From assembly GCF_020829665.1 (NCBI RefSeq), contig NZ_JAIVFT010000002.1, positions 372,001 through 436,000 of the forward strand: a stretch of DNA of 64,000 nt. Direction: 5' to 3'. Position numbers and translations under genes: made by a program. This document shows positions 23,263 through 34,578 of the stretch, one piece after another; within the stretch, counting starts at the first letter, position 1, and the number at the start of each line of letters is the position of its first letter. The stretch is from Nostoc sp. CHAB 5824. Its GTDB lineage: Bacteria; Cyanobacteriota; Cyanobacteriia; Cyanobacteriales; Nostocaceae. The notes under the pieces were generated by a model that had not been told where the DNA came from, ran no database searches, and worked only from the letters and a program-made list of their open reading frames with translations.

Positions 23263-23385
23263 GGAAGATGCCGCTGTAGGCGAAGCCTTCTCGAAGAGTA
23301 TGGACGGCAACTGGTCTTGAAAACCAGGTACAGCAAACTGTAGGGGTACCCTACGGGAAGCAAGCTACGATTCCTCCATCTTCCT
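23263..23385 (+). pseudogene. tRNA-Ser (UGA) with repeats inserted in D- and T-arm regions
   Basis: Perfect acceptor ggaagat/atcttcc, anticodon loop ctTGAaa on ctggt/accag and a class II variable arm tacag/ctgta identify tRNA-Ser(UGA). The D-arm contains a palindromic repeat (core aggcgaagccttctcgaaga at about 23279-23298). The T-loop contains a second one (gggaagcaagctac core, about 23350-23370) between T54 and the gatt/cctcc half. Overall length is 123 bases instead of about 88. It is probably non-functional unless the inserts are removed from RNA. Confidence 0.75.
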
Positions 23386-23390
23386 CTTTT

Positions 23391-23464
23391 TCCACCTGAA
23401 GCCGAAAAGTGAGGCGCTGTGCTGATAACACAGAAATAGGAGGGGCAGTACCTCCCTGGTGGAT
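23391..23464 (+). tRNA. tRNA-Ile-like (GAU) with deviant T-loop
   Basis: Anticodon loop ctGATaa on ctgtg/cacag and acceptor tccacct/tggtgga (one mismatch). The T-stem ggagg/cctcc folds, but the loop is ggcagta instead of TTCRANN. It may be a degenerating gene. Confidence 0.55.
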
Positions 23465-23515
23465 TTATATCTAGCGTTGGTGTTAACAACGCTTGCGATG
23501 TCAGTATACGATTGC
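23465..23515 (+). pseudogene. tRNA-Asn-like (GUU) remnant
   Basis: Only an anticodon arm is clear: cgttg-gtGTTaa-caacg. Flanking arms do not form a normal cloverleaf and the T-loop consensus is missing. Confidence 0.4.
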
Positions 23516-23540
23516 ACTTATTTCTTTTTCAAATTAACTA

Positions 23541-23611
23541 GGGTGGTTGGCATAACGGCTGTGCAGATAGCTCTTAACTCGCAGAAATAGGTTCGACCCC
23601 TATACCACCCA
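23541..23611 (+). tRNA. tRNA-Lys (CUU), last member of the array
   Basis: Acceptor gggtggt/accaccc is perfectly paired and close to bacterial tRNA-Lys. The D-stem is gcat/gtgc, the anticodon loop ctCTTaa on a stem with two mismatches, T-stem atagg/cctat with loop ttcgacc, A73. The anticodon-stem mismatches leave its function uncertain. It ends one base before the convergent nagZ stop. Confidence 0.7.
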
Positions 23612-23612
23612 T

Positions 23613-24701
23613 TTATGAATAACAACTAGCGATCGCTAGTTGAGCATGTTGCAATAATATATCTTTATCTAAAGTATGTATGAGATATTGTGGTGTTACT
23701 GCCAGTAGTTTCTCAATTCTTTCTCTGGCTGCCTCCACTATTGATTCATCTAAGCTACCCTTGGCTAGAGAATCGACGAAATCCTCAGCAATTAGATAAG
23801 TTCTTTCTATAGATGAAGAGTTGATATTGCGCGAGACAATAAACAAGTCGCAGCCTGCGTGAAATGACCGTGCTACAGTACCAGCTTTAATAAACATATC
23901 TGAGATAGCTTTCATATCCAAGTCATCAGATACAACTACTCCCTCAAAACCAAGTTCCTCCCTAAGTATGGTTTTGAGGATAGTTTGGGAAAGAGTTCCT
24001 GGCACATCAGCATCTATCTTGGGAAATAAGATATGGACAGTCATTATTAAAGGAATCTGTACTTCGATTAAAGCTCTGAAAGGTATGAGTTCTCGAAGTC
24101 GCAGGTCTTCTAGAGTTAAATTTAGTATTGGTAGCTCAATGTGAGAGTCTTTACTAGTGTCTCCATGTCCAGGGAAGTGTTTGGCGCATCCCAAAATTCC
24201 TGAATCTCGAAGTCCAAGGTAGTAGTCACGCGCACCTTGAGTAGCAGTTTCGGGAGTGTTACCAAAAGCGCGAGGCCCAATCACAGGGTTGTCGGGATGG
24301 GAAAAAATATCTGCTACAGGTGCCCAAGATAAATTAATTCCCAGTGATTTTAGTTCTACGGCAGTGGCTTTTGCTACTTCATAAGCGTGCGATCGCAGCA
24401 ACAAGGCATGAGGAAAGCGGGTAATTGGCAGTGGTGTACGAATGACACGGCCTCCTTCATGATCCAGAGTCATAAACATCAAATCGCGTTCAGTATATTC
24501 TCGTATCTGATTGTTTAAATCCTTGAAGCTTTCTAGCCAAATCTCATAGGGGGTGCTATCCAAAAAGTTTTTAGCAAAAAATATCACCCCAATCGGCTTT
24601 AATTCACTGAGTGCGCGTTTATCGTCATCGCTTAATGTAGTGCCGGAAATACCCAGAATCAGGTGATGTCCAAAGCGTTTTAGCTCCTGCGATACACTCA
24701 T
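23613..24701 (-). CDS. nagZ: Beta-N-acetylhexosaminidase (glycoside hydrolase family 3)
   Basis: A 362-residue cytosolic enzyme that removes GlcNAc from anhydro-muropeptides in cell-wall recycling. The NagZ signature KHFPGHGDTSKDSH is at about residues 173-186, with catalytic Asp in VVSDDLDMKAIS further on; FMTLDHEGGRVIR is the substrate-binding segment. Length is slightly above the typical 340. The end is convergent with the tRNA array, one base from the last tRNA. Its last codons contain a 20-base palindrome centred on gcgatcgc (23623-23642), which may act as a terminator. Confidence 0.92.
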   Translation of the reverse strand: MSVSQELKRFGHHLILGISGTTLSDDDKRALSELKPIGVIFFAKNFLDSTPYEIWLESFKDLNNQIREYTERDLMFMTLDHEGGRVIRTPLPITRFPHALLLRSHAYEVAKATAVELKSLGINLSWAPVADIFSHPDNPVIGPRAFGNTPETATQGARDYYLGLRDSGILGCAKHFPGHGDTSKDSHIELPILNLTLEDLRLRELIPFRALIEVQIPLIMTVHILFPKIDADVPGTLSQTILKTILREELGFEGVVVSDDLDMKAISDMFIKAGTVARSFHAGCDLFIVSRNINSSSIERTYLIAEDFVDSLAKGSLDESIVEAARERIEKLLAVTPQYLIHTLDKDILLQHAQLAIASCYS

Positions 24702-25458
24702 AATCTTTTACCTATAAGTTCTGCGGTAAACAACTGAGTTGTTCAACCTAGAGGACATAAACCTTTATCCTACATCTTTATGGGAAGTGAGGAGCTTTCA
24801 AAGGGAGGTTTTTATTCTTGTTCTCATGCTCGGCATGGGAATATATTTTAAGGGTTGATTCGTAAGATAATTGAGCCAAAATGTCCAGCACAATTACTGA
24901 TTCTGCTAGAGATTAGTTTTACCGCAAAAGCGTTCTGCTGTTTCAATACGTCTTTGCTCTGCTATGCCATTAAAATCACACCAGAATCAGCCAAAATTAT
25001 TGGCAATATCTGCTCAATGTTTAACAGTCAAAGTACTTAACTGAAAATACAATTAGTCTTGATTTTTACATTGTCGATGTATTCAACGAAGAAAAATATA
25101 TTGGAAATAAACTAGTAGTCTTTAACCACTGCTCTAGACATTTTCTCAGAGCAGATACACGAATTCCCAAAGAAATCAACTACTTTAAGACTACGTTTGA
25201 GATTATCTATTTTCAGTCAAAGGAATTACTTTTGTTTCCTTAAATTCCCTGCATATAAATCTAGATGAAAGTCTCGCCGCAAATCCATTACCAACAATGG
25301 TATTGGCAATTTGATTTGGCAGGTGCGCGTAGGTAAAATTCCCTTTGGCAAAAGTTTTTTGGGGAAGCGATCGCACAATGACTGCCAAATGTAACAGTTT
25401 GCAACGTATAATGAGAACGACAAAACCATTAAGAAATATTGAAGGGCATTAGGGTTAA
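24702..25458. other. Intergenic region, 750 bases, no clear gene
   Basis: This region lies between the divergent genes nagZ and pds. Short open frames at 24855-25040 and 25203-25429 have no recognisable pattern. A small hairpin (catgctcggcatg) is near 24826-24838. The pds promoter should lie near the right end. I see nothing else. Confidence 0.5.
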
Positions 25459-27814
<2,356 letters not shown>

Positions 27815-27821
27815 AAAATTA

Positions 27822-27905
27822 GTCATTTGTCCCTAGTCCTTAGTCCTTAGAGTTTTATAAATGACAAATGACCAATGACCAATGACAAATGACTATTGAC
27901 TATTA
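27822..27905. repeat. Heptamer tandem repeats, both orientations
   Basis: Runs of tagtcctta and then aatgacc/aatgaca heptamers follow crtB. They belong to the same family as the repeats near 54524-54560 and 58990. Confidence 0.75.
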
Positions 27906-27941
27906 AGAGCGAGTCTGGTAACATTGATATTCGTGAGTCAT

Positions 27942-28033
27942 GGAGAGGTGGCTGAGTGGTCGAAAGCGGCAGATTGCTAATCTGTTGTACGGCAGGCAAC
28001 TCCGTACCGAGGGTTCGAATCCCTCCCTCTCCG
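27942..28033 (+). tRNA. tRNA-Ser (GCU)
   Basis: A class II cloverleaf: acceptor ggagagg/cctctcc fully paired, anticodon loop ttGCTaa on gcaga/tctgt, a long variable arm (tacgg...ccgta), T-loop ttcgaat, G73, no encoded CCA. Its regular pairing suggests it is the housekeeping copy; the array at 22-23.6 kb holds a divergent isoacceptor with the same anticodon. Confidence 0.95.
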
Positions 28034-28092
28034 TTTTCGAGCTTTTGATACACAGAATATATTCTGTGTATAACAGTAATACTAATCTAGTG

Positions 28093-28135
28093 GTAAATAT
28101 TTCTACTCCTAAAGATGGATGATATGATTTATCTT
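28093..28135 (+). promoter_or_regulatory. NtcA-type promoter
   Basis: GTA-AATATTTC-TAC (28093-28106) fits the NtcA consensus GTAN8TAC. It is followed 23 bases later by TATCTT (28130-28135), a TAN3T -10 box, which is the spacing of NtcA-activated promoters. The binding-protein gene starts 90 bases further on. Confidence 0.65.
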
Positions 28136-28224
28136 TTGGAGTCCTGATAAGATCCAGCTAACTAAGAAATCTAGTTTGAATCTTACTTGTAGGCTCCTAA
28201 ATATTTAAGGAGTCAAAGTTACTT

Positions 28225-29550
28225 ATGAGAAAAATTAGCGCCGCCTTAACTTTCAGTATAGCTACCCTAGCAATTGGGTTCCTAGTTGGGGCTTGTAGCG
28301 ATAATAATAGTACCCGCAATGGCACAGCTAACAATGGAAGTACCGCTACCCCAGCGGCAAATTCAACTACCACAAGCAGTGCTAAAGGGTTAAAAATTGG
28401 TTCCCTGTTACCGACAACAGGCGACTTGGCTTCTGTTGGACAGCAGATGCTAGGTTCTGTCCCTTTACTCGTCGATACGGTCAATACTTGTGGTGGGGTG
28501 AATGGTGAACCAGTGAACTTGGTGCAAGTAGACGACCAAACCGACCCTAGAGCTGGTGCTGCCGGTATGACCAAACTAGCAACTTTAGATAAAGTAGCAG
28601 GTGTAGTTGGTTCCTTTGCCAGTAGCGTTTCTAGTGCAGCAGTCTCGATTGCCACGCCGAATAAAGTCATGCTGGTTTCCCCTGGTAGTACCAGTCCCGT
28701 CTTTACCGAAAAGGCGCAAAAAGGCGAATTTAAAGGCTTTTGGGCACGTACAGCTCCCCCCGATACCTACCAAGCACTAGCCTTAGCTCAACTTGCCAAT
28801 AAAAAAGGTTTCAAGCGAGTTTCTACAGTCGTGATTAATAACGATTATGGGGTTGGCTTTGAAAAAGCATTTGTGCAAACTTTTGAAAAATTGGGTGGAA
28901 CCATCGTTAATAAAGATAAGCCTGTCCGCTACGACCCAAAAGCCCAGACATTTGATACAGAAGCGGCTGCTGCTTTTGCTGGTCAGCCAGATGCAGTCCT
29001 GGCAGTACTGTACGCGGAAACTGGCAGTCTGTTCTTGAAAGCTGCCTATCAGCAAGGTGTGGCTAAGGGAGTACAGATTCTGCTTACAGATGGGGTGAAA
29101 TCACCTACTTTCCCAGAACTAGTTGGCAAAGGCAATGATGGTAAATATATTTTAACTGGAGCGATTGGCACAGTACCCGGTTCCGATGGTAAAGCACTAG
29201 AAGCTTTCAACAAGCTGTGGAAGGATAAAAAGGGTGGTGCGCCAGGAGAATACGCTCCTCAAGCTTGGGATGCGGCAGCCTTATTGACGTTGGCAGCGCA
29301 AGCTGCTAAAGAAAATACGGGTGTTGGTATAGCCAGCAAAATCCGTGAAGTTGCTGATGGGCCTGGCACGGAAGTTACCGATGTCTGCGAGGGACTAAAG
29401 TTACTTAAAGATGGTAAAAAGATTAACTACCAAGGAGCCAGTGGCAACGTAGATGTTGATGCTAACGGCGATGTCGTTGGTGTATACGATGTTTGGACAG
29501 TAGAAGACGATGGCAAAATCAAAGTAATTGACAAAGTTACGCCCAAGTAG
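28225..29550 (+). CDS. ABC transporter substrate-binding lipoprotein, amino-acid type
   Basis: A 441-residue periplasmic binding protein. The lipobox LVGAC is at about residues 20-24, followed by a Ser/Thr/Asn-rich linker and then a Leu/Ile/Val-type (Peripla_BP_6) domain: LKIGSLLPTTGDLASVGQQM, VDDQTDPRAGAAGM, VVINNDYGVGFEKAF. Such proteins deliver amino acids to high-affinity ABC importers; cyanobacterial neutral amino-acid systems use this type. No permease or ATPase gene is adjacent, so the partner is encoded elsewhere. AAGGAG precedes ATG 28225. An NtcA-type promoter upstream suggests induction by nitrogen shortage. Confidence 0.88.
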   Translation: MRKISAALTFSIATLAIGFLVGACSDNNSTRNGTANNGSTATPAANSTTTSSAKGLKIGSLLPTTGDLASVGQQMLGSVPLLVDTVNTCGGVNGEPVNLVQVDDQTDPRAGAAGMTKLATLDKVAGVVGSFASSVSSAAVSIATPNKVMLVSPGSTSPVFTEKAQKGEFKGFWARTAPPDTYQALALAQLANKKGFKRVSTVVINNDYGVGFEKAFVQTFEKLGGTIVNKDKPVRYDPKAQTFDTEAAAAFAGQPDAVLAVLYAETGSLFLKAAYQQGVAKGVQILLTDGVKSPTFPELVGKGNDGKYILTGAIGTVPGSDGKALEAFNKLWKDKKGGAPGEYAPQAWDAAALLTLAAQAAKENTGVGIASKIREVADGPGTEVTDVCEGLKLLKDGKKINYQGASGNVDVDANGDVVGVYDVWTVEDDGKIKVIDKVTPK

Positions 29551-29605
29551 AAAGTTAGGAGTTATGAGTTATGAATTTAATCTTAATAACTCCTAACTCC
29601 TGTAC

Positions 29606-29625
29606 AGACGCGATTAATCGCGTCT
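29606..29625. repeat. Dispersed 20-base palindrome, copy 1
   Basis: The perfect palindrome agacgcgattaatcgcgtct, flanked by ctcctgtac. Two more identical palindromes occur in this window at 31464-31483 (inverted flanks) and 60621-60640 (same flanks as this copy). Confidence 0.85.
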
Positions 29626-29638
29626 CTACTCTTAACTC

Positions 29639-30484
29639 TTAAAAGCCAGTAAAGTTGTAACCAACTCCTAACAACAAACCTATATCAGTTTCATCGAAAA
29701 ATCCGGCATTCACAGCAGCCGTTGCAGTAAATTGAGGAGTTAGAGGCACATCAATGCCACCAGATACTAAAAAGGCTAATTGCGAATCATCACCAGTTTT
29801 GTAAGCTGCACCCACTCCAACGTAAGGTGCGATCGCTAACGGTTCACTAAAAGCATCTGCTGACTGAAAGGTAAAATCATAGGTGATAGGAAGTAGAACT
29901 GTGGTGTTGTCCCCAAATACGGCTGATGGTCGCACAGATATAGAATTTGTCAGTCCAATTTTGCTGACTACTGCGAAGTTACCGTCGCCCAAAGATGAGT
30001 CCCCACCACTCAAACCAATGTTAGCAGCGACGCCAATATAGCTGCTGCCGCCACTAGTAGTTCTACCTAAATCAATATCTGATTGCGCTACTTTGGTAGT
30101 AGATGGTTGAACAGTAGTTTCAGAAGTCGGTTGTACAAACTCAGAGGTGAGCGTAGTAGATGAAGTTGCCACTGTGCCTGGAACGGGTGTAGGCGTGACA
30201 CCAGCGTTTTTCTGTGTTGCAGCGTTAGGCAACTTCTGCCCCTCAGTTAAATTTGTTACTGTAAATGTTTCAATCGTTTCTGTAGAGAGATTTTGACTTA
30301 CAATGTCTAGTTCTGTACTAAACTCATTGGGAGATGCTAAGGTTGCGGAAGGGTCGGTTAATGCGTGACTGCTCACTTTGCCCGCTGTTTGGGCAATTGC
30401 AGATAAGCCGCTACTCAAGACTGTGAGAGTAGCTATACTTGGTAACCAAAAAACACCTTTAAGAAAAATATTATTCACGTTCAC
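29639..30484 (-). CDS. Outer-membrane beta-barrel protein
   Basis: A 281-residue exported protein. A signal peptide covers about residues 1-32 (ending AIAQ). A Thr/Ser-rich, probably disordered region follows to about residue 145. The C-terminal part (SSYIGVAANIGL; GVGAAYKTGDDSQLAFLVSGG; GVGYNFTGF) alternates polar and hydrophobic residues and ends in Phe, as outer-membrane barrels do. The exact role is unknown. It converges with the amino-acid binding-protein gene. Confidence 0.65.
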   Translation of the reverse strand: MNVNNIFLKGVFWLPSIATLTVLSSGLSAIAQTAGKVSSHALTDPSATLASPNEFSTELDIVSQNLSTETIETFTVTNLTEGQKLPNAATQKNAGVTPTPVPGTVATSSTTLTSEFVQPTSETTVQPSTTKVAQSDIDLGRTTSGGSSYIGVAANIGLSGGDSSLGDGNFAVVSKIGLTNSISVRPSAVFGDNTTVLLPITYDFTFQSADAFSEPLAIAPYVGVGAAYKTGDDSQLAFLVSGGIDVPLTPQFTATAAVNAGFFDETDIGLLLGVGYNFTGF

Positions 30485-31122
30485 TCCTAAAACAATATTG
30501 CCACGGAAAATAAAGGTTTTTATTGATTTAAATCAATAAATTTGGGCAATACTCAAAATTTAACACCAAAAAATCGGTTTTTACATTATGACTTTGCTTG
30601 ATTTATCTAGTTAATATTAACTAGCAAAAAATTAAATATCATATCTTAAATATCTGAAATTTGACAGATGACAAAAACTCTCTTGATTTTAAGCAAAGAG
30701 TCTATTTGTTGAGGAGACCATCAGAATTGCGAAAACTTCTACCATAAAAACTTAGTCTATATCAACACCTAGCTTTCTTATTCTTTGTGCCAACTGTTAA
30801 GTACCTTGGCTTAAATCTAGTAGGGTGCGTTATGGACGCTAGTCCTAATGCACTGAAAATCTGGCATAGTACGTTAGCCTATGGTATAGCACACGCTAGT
30901 ACAAGGGAAGGGAAGAATTTTAGGCAGCGATGACTATAGGAGAACGGCTTTCTGTAGGCTATGGTTGGTCTATTTACGCCATACTGTACTAGGAATTACG
31001 CTTTGTAACAAAAAAACTTGATTGTGAAGTGATATTACAAAGCTTGCAAAAATATTTAGAAATTGTCTAGAAGGCAAACATGGTTCTAACGTAGAACCTA
31101 TTAGGAGAGACTTGAGGCAAAT
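30485..31122. other. Intergenic region, 640 bases
   Basis: No gene is seen between the barrel gene and the small membrane-protein gene. The left part is very AT-rich. A GC-richer patch at about 30820-30900 (gggtgcgttatgg) resembles dispersed gene-end repeats. A short hairpin ggttcta/tagaacc lies at about 31082-31098, just before the next gene. Confidence 0.5.
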
Positions 31123-31125
31123 GTG

Positions 31126-31443
31126 ATGAGCGGAAATAATATTCAAAAGTATCGGTTTGTCTGTACCCTGACTTTCGGTGATATCTACGGTCAAATAATT
31201 GTTTGGTTGATTACAATTACCCTAAGTTTGGCATCAGCCTTGGCGCTTATGGGTGCCAAGCGACCCGTGTACGCTTTAGCAACAGCTGGTCTTGTGGTTC
31301 TGCTATCGCTACCTTTCTTGTTGTTTGCGTTTGTCACTACCTTGTTAAATCATATTGAAGTCACTCCTGTAGGGCCTGGAACCAAAATGGAACCAATGCC
31401 AGGTAATGTGTCTCAGCAACAACCTGTACAAGCGACTAGCTAA
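31126..31443 (+). CDS. Small two-helix membrane protein, conserved hypothetical
   Basis: About 105 residues. Two hydrophobic segments (IIVWLITITLSLASALALMG and YALATAGLVVLLSLPFLLFAF) are followed by a Pro/Gln-rich tail. I do not recognise a domain. GTG 31123 and ATG 31126 are adjacent; ATG is preferred, with AGGAGAG about 18 bases upstream. It precedes sdhA by 230 bases, but the second palindromic repeat lies between. Confidence 0.55.
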   Translation: MSGNNIQKYRFVCTLTFGDIYGQIIVWLITITLSLASALALMGAKRPVYALATAGLVVLLSLPFLLFAFVTTLLNHIEVTPVGPGTKMEPMPGNVSQQQPVQATS

Positions 31444-31463
31444 GACTTAGAAGTTAGGAGTAG

Positions 31464-31483
31464 AGACGCGATTAATCGCGTCT
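31464..31483. repeat. Dispersed 20-base palindrome, copy 2
   Basis: Identical core to the copy at 29606-29625. The flanks (gtag before, gtacacgag after) are in inverted order relative to it. Confidence 0.85.
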
Positions 31484-31671
31484 GTACACGAGTTATAAGT
31501 GAAGACCTAACTCTTCATTTTTAATTTTGCACTCCTAATTTTAAAATTTGTAATAACATCCCTGTCTACAGGCAGGGAATTTTTTTGTAGAGATGCCACT
31601 GTCGCAACCCACTACCTGATTAATCACCTCTCTACAATAGAACAGCAGTGGTTTGCAATCAGGGGCTAATT

Positions 31672-33399
31672 ATGCTGGAACATGATGTAATTATTGTCGG
31701 GGGTGGATTGGCGGGATGTCGCGCTGCTGTAGAAATTGCCCGCACTGACCCCAATTTAAATATTGCTGTGGTTGCCAAAACTCATCCAATTCGTTCCCAC
31801 TCGGTTGCGGCTCAAGGTGGTATGGCTGCGTCGCTGAAAAATGTTGATTCAGAAGATAGTTGGAAAGCACATGCTTTTGATACTGTCAAGGGTTCTGATT
31901 ACTTGGCAGACCAAGACGCTGTGGCAATTCTCGCTCAAGAAGCGCCAGATGTGGTAATTGACTTGGAACACATGGGCGTTTTGTTCTCTCGCTTACCTGA
32001 TGGCCGCATTGCCCAACGGGCTTTTGGCGGACATTCCCACAACCGTACTTGCTACGCCGCTGATAAGACAGGTCACGCGATTTTGCACGAATTGGTTAAC
32101 AACCTGCGGCGTTATGGGGTGCAAGTTTATGAAGAATGGTACGTGATGCATCTCATTTTGGAAGAAAATGAGGCGAAGGGTGTGGTAATGTTCCATCTTT
32201 TGGATGGACATATCGAGGTAGTGCGGGCTAAGGCGGTGATGTTTGCCACAGGGGGCTATGGTCGCGTTTATAACACCACCTCTAATGATTACGCTTCTTC
32301 TGGTGATGGTTTGGCAATGACTGCGATCGCAGGTTTGCCCCTTGAAGATATGGAATTTGTCCAATTTCATCCCACTGGCTTATATCCAGTAGGGGTGTTG
32401 ATTTCGGAAGCGGTACGCGGAGAAGGGGCGTATCTGATCAATAGTGAAGGCGATCGCTTTATGGCGAACTATGCACCCAGTCGTATGGAACTGGCTCCTC
32501 GTGATATTACCTCACGAGCGATCGCTTACGAAATTCGCGCTGGTCGTGGTATTCATCTCAACGGTAGTGCTGGCGGCCCCTTTGTCTATCTGGATCTACG
32601 CCACATGGGCAAAGAAAAAATTATGAGTCGCGTCCCCTTCTGTTGGGAAGAAGCACACCGTTTGGTAGGTGTTGACGCGGTAACTCAACCTATGCCAGTC
32701 CGCCCGACAATTCACTATTGTATGGGTGGTATCCCTGTTAACACTGATGGGCAAGTCCGCAGCAGTGGTGATGGTTTAGTTGATGCCTTCTTTGCTGCTG
32801 GCGAAACATCTTGTGTTTCTGTGCATGGTGCTAATCGCCTGGGGAGTAATTCACTGCTGGAGTGTGTAGTTTATGGCAAGAGAACTGGGGCTGCGATCGC
32901 CCAATTTGTCCAAAAACGTAAGTTACCCTCTGTAGATGAACAGCATTATCAAAAGGAAGCCCAACAACAAATCCAAGTTTTGCTAGAACAACCAGGACAG
33001 TATCGCATTAACCAAGTCCGTCAAGCCTTCCAGGATTGTATGACTGAGTACTGCGGGGTTTTTCGCACTGAGGCATTAATGAGTGAAGGGTTACACAAAT
33101 TAGAAGAAATACAACAACAATATCCACAAATTTACTTAGATGATAAAGGCAGTTGCTGGAATACGGAACTCGTGGAAGCCTTAGAATTGCGAAGTTTGAT
33201 GATAGTGGGACAAACCATTTTGGCATCGGCTTTAAACCGCCAAGAAAGCCGTGGCGCTCATTTCCGCGAAGATTATTCTGAGCGAGATGATACCAACTTC
33301 CTCAAACACACAATGGCTTACTATTCACCAGCAGGAATTGACATTCAATATCGTCCGGTGGCGATTACTATGTTTGAGCCAAAAGAGCGGAAGTATTAG
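31672..33399 (+). CDS. sdhA: Succinate dehydrogenase/fumarate reductase flavoprotein subunit
   Basis: A 575-residue FAD-linked subunit that oxidises succinate to fumarate and feeds the plastoquinone pool. [20 protein letters not shown] is the FAD-binding start. [15 protein letters not shown] contains the His that carries FAD in this family. [26 protein letters not shown] and [13 protein letters not shown] are diagnostic. The length and C-terminal helical part exclude the shorter L-aspartate oxidase. ATG 31672 is preferred over a GTG 8 codons upstream. No sdhB or sdhC is adjacent, as is usual in cyanobacteria. Confidence 0.93.
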   Translation: MLEHDVIIVGGGLAGCRAAVEIARTDPNLNIAVVAKTHPIRSHSVAAQGGMAASLKNVDSEDSWKAHAFDTVKGSDYLADQDAVAILAQEAPDVVIDLEHMGVLFSRLPDGRIAQRAFGGHSHNRTCYAADKTGHAILHELVNNLRRYGVQVYEEWYVMHLILEENEAKGVVMFHLLDGHIEVVRAKAVMFATGGYGRVYNTTSNDYASSGDGLAMTAIAGLPLEDMEFVQFHPTGLYPVGVLISEAVRGEGAYLINSEGDRFMANYAPSRMELAPRDITSRAIAYEIRAGRGIHLNGSAGGPFVYLDLRHMGKEKIMSRVPFCWEEAHRLVGVDAVTQPMPVRPTIHYCMGGIPVNTDGQVRSSGDGLVDAFFAAGETSCVSVHGANRLGSNSLLECVVYGKRTGAAIAQFVQKRKLPSVDEQHYQKEAQQQIQVLLEQPGQYRINQVRQAFQDCMTEYCGVFRTEALMSEGLHKLEEIQQQYPQIYLDDKGSCWNTELVEALELRSLMIVGQTILASALNRQESRGAHFREDYSERDDTNFLKHTMAYYSPAGIDIQYRPVAITMFEPKERKY

Positions 33400-33421
33400 C
33401 TAAAGGTAAATTTATGTGAGA

Positions 33422-33458
33422 AATCGAGGGGACTACAAAAATTTTTTCCACCTCGATT
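33422..33458. terminator. Hairpin after sdhA
   Basis: Stem aatcgagg/cctcgatt (33422-33429, 33451-33458) with an A/T-rich loop, between sdhA and the convergent small gene. Confidence 0.6.
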
Positions 33459-33481
33459 AAGAATATGAAATGATTAAGTTA

Positions 33482-33682
33482 TCAATCAGAACCTAATTGT
33501 TTCTGAATCACAGCTATTATCTTTTCTTCCCAAGCCGGATCATTTAATTGTATTGCAGCATCACGATGACGAGATTTTCGTCTATCCATGTAAGCATAAA
33601 AGGCTTCCTTATCATCCTTGTGGGTAAGAAAGTAACTCTTTAGCTCTTGGTCGCTCATTGCTGTATAGTTTACCTGATTCAT
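33482..33682 (-). CDS. DUF6887 family protein
   Basis: A 66-residue protein (MNQVNYTAMSDQELKSYFLT; DDKEAFYAYMDRRKSR), the pattern of a small cyanobacterial family I recall as DUF6887. These genes usually sit directly beside a DUF6888 gene, as here, which looks like a two-gene toxin-antitoxin-type module; that function is not established. The pair is separated by 15 bases, with this gene second. Confidence 0.65.
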   Translation of the reverse strand: MNQVNYTAMSDQELKSYFLTHKDDKEAFYAYMDRRKSRHRDAAIQLNDPAWEEKIIAVIQKQLGSD

Positions 33683-33697
33683 AGTTCTATACTACAT

Positions 33698-33889
33698 TCA
33701 TGGTTCTATACTATTATCTGGCTTAATTTCTAGCTCTATTCCTTCATCTTGCCCAGCTAATATAAATATATTGAGCGATCGTTCATCTAATCGCACGATG
33801 TGAATTGGGTGAAACATCACATTTGTAAGTTGATGGCAAAGTCTATATAAGGATTGTAGCTGTTCTACTCTTAGTTGTAGCTCGTCCAT
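33698..33889 (-). CDS. DUF6888 family protein
   Basis: A 63-residue protein (LQSLYRLCHQLTNVMFHPIH; RLDERSLNIFILAGQDEGIE), matching the small family I recall as DUF6888: an N-terminal helix with Cys, then RxDER and an ILAG strand. It is the first gene of the pair with the DUF6887 gene. Confidence 0.65.
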   Translation of the reverse strand: MDELQLRVEQLQSLYRLCHQLTNVMFHPIHIVRLDERSLNIFILAGQDEGIELEIKPDNSIEP

Positions 33890-33976
33890 GAATGTTTATC
33901 TTTATAAATTTATATGTAACAATTTTAATGATATAAACCCATCCAGCGATGCTCTCATAGTTGTGATTCTCACATC

Positions 33977-34519
33977 CTATTTAGCATTCCAAATGAACTT
34001 TCCCTTCTCACCGGGATACGCTGCTCCCTCTTTGTCACGCCACTCGAAGTATATTTCAATTGGCATTTTCAAATTCTTCATTAAGTGCAAAGTGTTACGC
34101 CAAGCAAGATTTGAATCTACACCTTGTATCGAAATGTTTACCTCTGGCAAGTAGTGAAAACCAGAATTAATTTTTTCACCCTTAACAACATGGGCAAGGG
34201 TTAGCTTCATGAGTTCCTCTACAGAAAATCCTTGTCGAATAGCAATTTCGTGTGCTGCATCGACGATTTTGTTCCAGTTCGGTTGATGAATTTCCTGACT
34301 ACCAATGACGGCTCGAAGCACTCTGGTATGGTGCAAATTGCTTGGAGTATTAGGTTCAAGAACTCTATAATTCTCGGTTTCAGAAACTTGCTGAGGCTGG
34401 TAACGTGCCTCATATTCATTCAATAACTTCTCAATAACAGTGATGGGTGTATCCTCGAAAGGGACAGCCAGGGCTTGGAGCCTTTTGTAAATGAGATCAG
34501 GTATTCTGATAACCGGCAT
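33977..34519 (-). CDS. Hypothetical protein, ribbon-helix-helix-like N-terminus
   Basis: About 180 residues. The N-terminus (PVIRIPDLIYKRLQALAVP; PITVIEKLLNEYEARYQ) resembles a short DNA-binding ribbon-helix-helix segment. The C-terminal half (NSGFHYLPEVNISIQGVDSN; AWRNTLHLMKNLKMPIEIYF) is a compact domain I cannot name. I choose ATG 34519 (tandem ATGs at 34522/34519), which has AAGGA 6 bases upstream; a longer frame begins at 34564. It sits in a stretch with toxin-antitoxin-like small genes and fragments. Confidence 0.5.
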   Translation of the reverse strand: MPVIRIPDLIYKRLQALAVPFEDTPITVIEKLLNEYEARYQPQQVSETENYRVLEPNTPSNLHHTRVLRAVIGSQEIHQPNWNKIVDAAHEIAIRQGFSVEELMKLTLAHVVKGEKINSGFHYLPEVNISIQGVDSNLAWRNTLHLMKNLKMPIEIYFEWRDKEGAAYPGEKGKFIWNAK

Positions 34520-34578
34520 CATATATCCTTGTGTATTTACTCTTTCTATATTTAGATGTAACACAAATATATTTAAAA

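Noticed and set aside
31672..33399. L-aspartate oxidase (nadB) instead of sdhA
   Set aside because: Length, the [13 protein letters not shown] segment and the C-terminal region fit the succinate dehydrogenase flavoprotein better.
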